A stretch of 64,000 nt of DNA, taken from the NCBI RefSeq assembly GCF_001898315.1, contig NZ_MKTQ01000017.1, positions 29,334 through 93,333 of the forward strand, in the 5' to 3' direction. Shown here piece after piece: positions 63,905 to 64,000 of the stretch. Position 1 is the stretch's first letter. The number at the start of each line of letters is the position of its first letter. The notes under the pieces are model-generated. The model worked only from the letters and a program-made list of their open reading frames with translations. It was not told the DNA's origin and did no database searches. The stretch comes from Microbacterium sp. 70-16 (GTDB lineage Bacteria > Actinomycetota > Actinomycetes > Actinomycetales > Microbacteriaceae). The position numbers and the translations under genes were made by a program.

Positions 63905-64000
63905 CCGGCGGTGTCCTACTCTCCCACAGGGTCCCCCCTGCAGTACCATCGGCGCTGTGAGGCTTAGCTTCCGGGTTCGGAATGTAACCGGGCGTTTCCC
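63905..64000 (-). rRNA. 5S ribosomal RNA (partial; 5' end beyond window)
   Basis: The minus strand ends with the conserved ...GGGAGAGTAGGACACCGCC 3' terminus of 5S rRNA and contains the loop region complementary to GGTACTGCAGGGGGG. Only about 96 bases are in the window. A complete rRNA operon probably continues to the right. Confidence 0.95.

Overview
The window reads as the chromosome of a high-GC Gram-positive actinomycete close to Microbacterium (Microbacteriaceae). This rests on the strongly GC-biased codon use, many ATGA/GTGA-coupled or leaderless starts, and a conserved run of core genes (HAD phosphatase-tlyA-nadK-recN-pyrG-NUDIX-xerD-parA-scpA-scpB-rluB-tyrA-cmk-der). That run follows the order seen in other actinobacteria such as Mycobacterium, although a block of about 8 kb separates parA from xerD here. 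The genus is an inference from gene content and style, not from a database match.

There are two very different halves. Bases 1 to about 33,110 are accessory DNA. In order they hold: a three-gene recombinase unit (tyrosine recombinase, XRE-like protein, zinc-ribbon recombinase-like protein running off the left edge); an SDR and an aldo/keto reductase; a nested transposon (an IS110 element inside an IS3 element) lying between the tail of a transposition ATPase and a beheaded CopB-type copper ATPase; an ABC exporter/lipoprotein/two-component/PepSY locus; and a PAP2 phosphatase with a premature stop. Next come several metal modules: ArsR + P1B-4 ATPase + thioredoxin-like ferredoxin; DUF305 + cysteine-rich copper-storage-like protein; an accessory Lgt; ArsR + MFS; and CmtR + CDF with a divergent BASS-type symporter. 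The region ends in a conjugative-element remnant (TraG/VirD4 coupling protein, SSB-like, DUF4913, excisionase, integrase) next to tRNA-Pro(GGG). The integrase abuts the 3' end of the tRNA, so the simplest reading is that much of this half is one or more islands anchored at that tRNA; I see no second attachment site inside the window.

Bases 33,390 to 64,000 are core chromosome. A few + strand genes (GNAT, lysoplasmalogenase, S4 protein) come first. An NrdR-box-controlled anaerobic ribonucleotide reductase pair (nrdD-nrdG) follows. A long, tightly coupled minus-strand array then runs from a repeat-rich TPR-like protein at 63.8 kb down to der at 39.5 kb. It includes an efflux-like ABC assembly (lipoprotein, adaptor, ATPase, FtsX-type permease) and a thiol-chemistry trio (VKOR, cysteine-desulfurase-like PLP enzyme, membrane thioredoxin-fold protein). 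The right edge enters a 5S rRNA gene, so a ribosomal RNA operon lies just outside.

The most striking observation is in the IS110 element. Its 5' non-coding end can be folded by eye into a two-armed RNA of the bridge-RNA kind. One arm exposes two guide-like stretches that match the two sides of the actual insertion site in the host IS3 element, meeting at the GC dinucleotide shared by both junctions. Other observations worth testing are: an 11-bp-spaced direct repeat shared by two promoters of the two-component locus; two ArsR genes whose start codon lies at the same place inside a 30-bp operator; a CmtR with all three expected metal-binding cysteines and a perfect palindromic operator over its own start codon; a repeat family that encodes protein tails at three core-gene junctions; and a 17-copy decapeptide tract.
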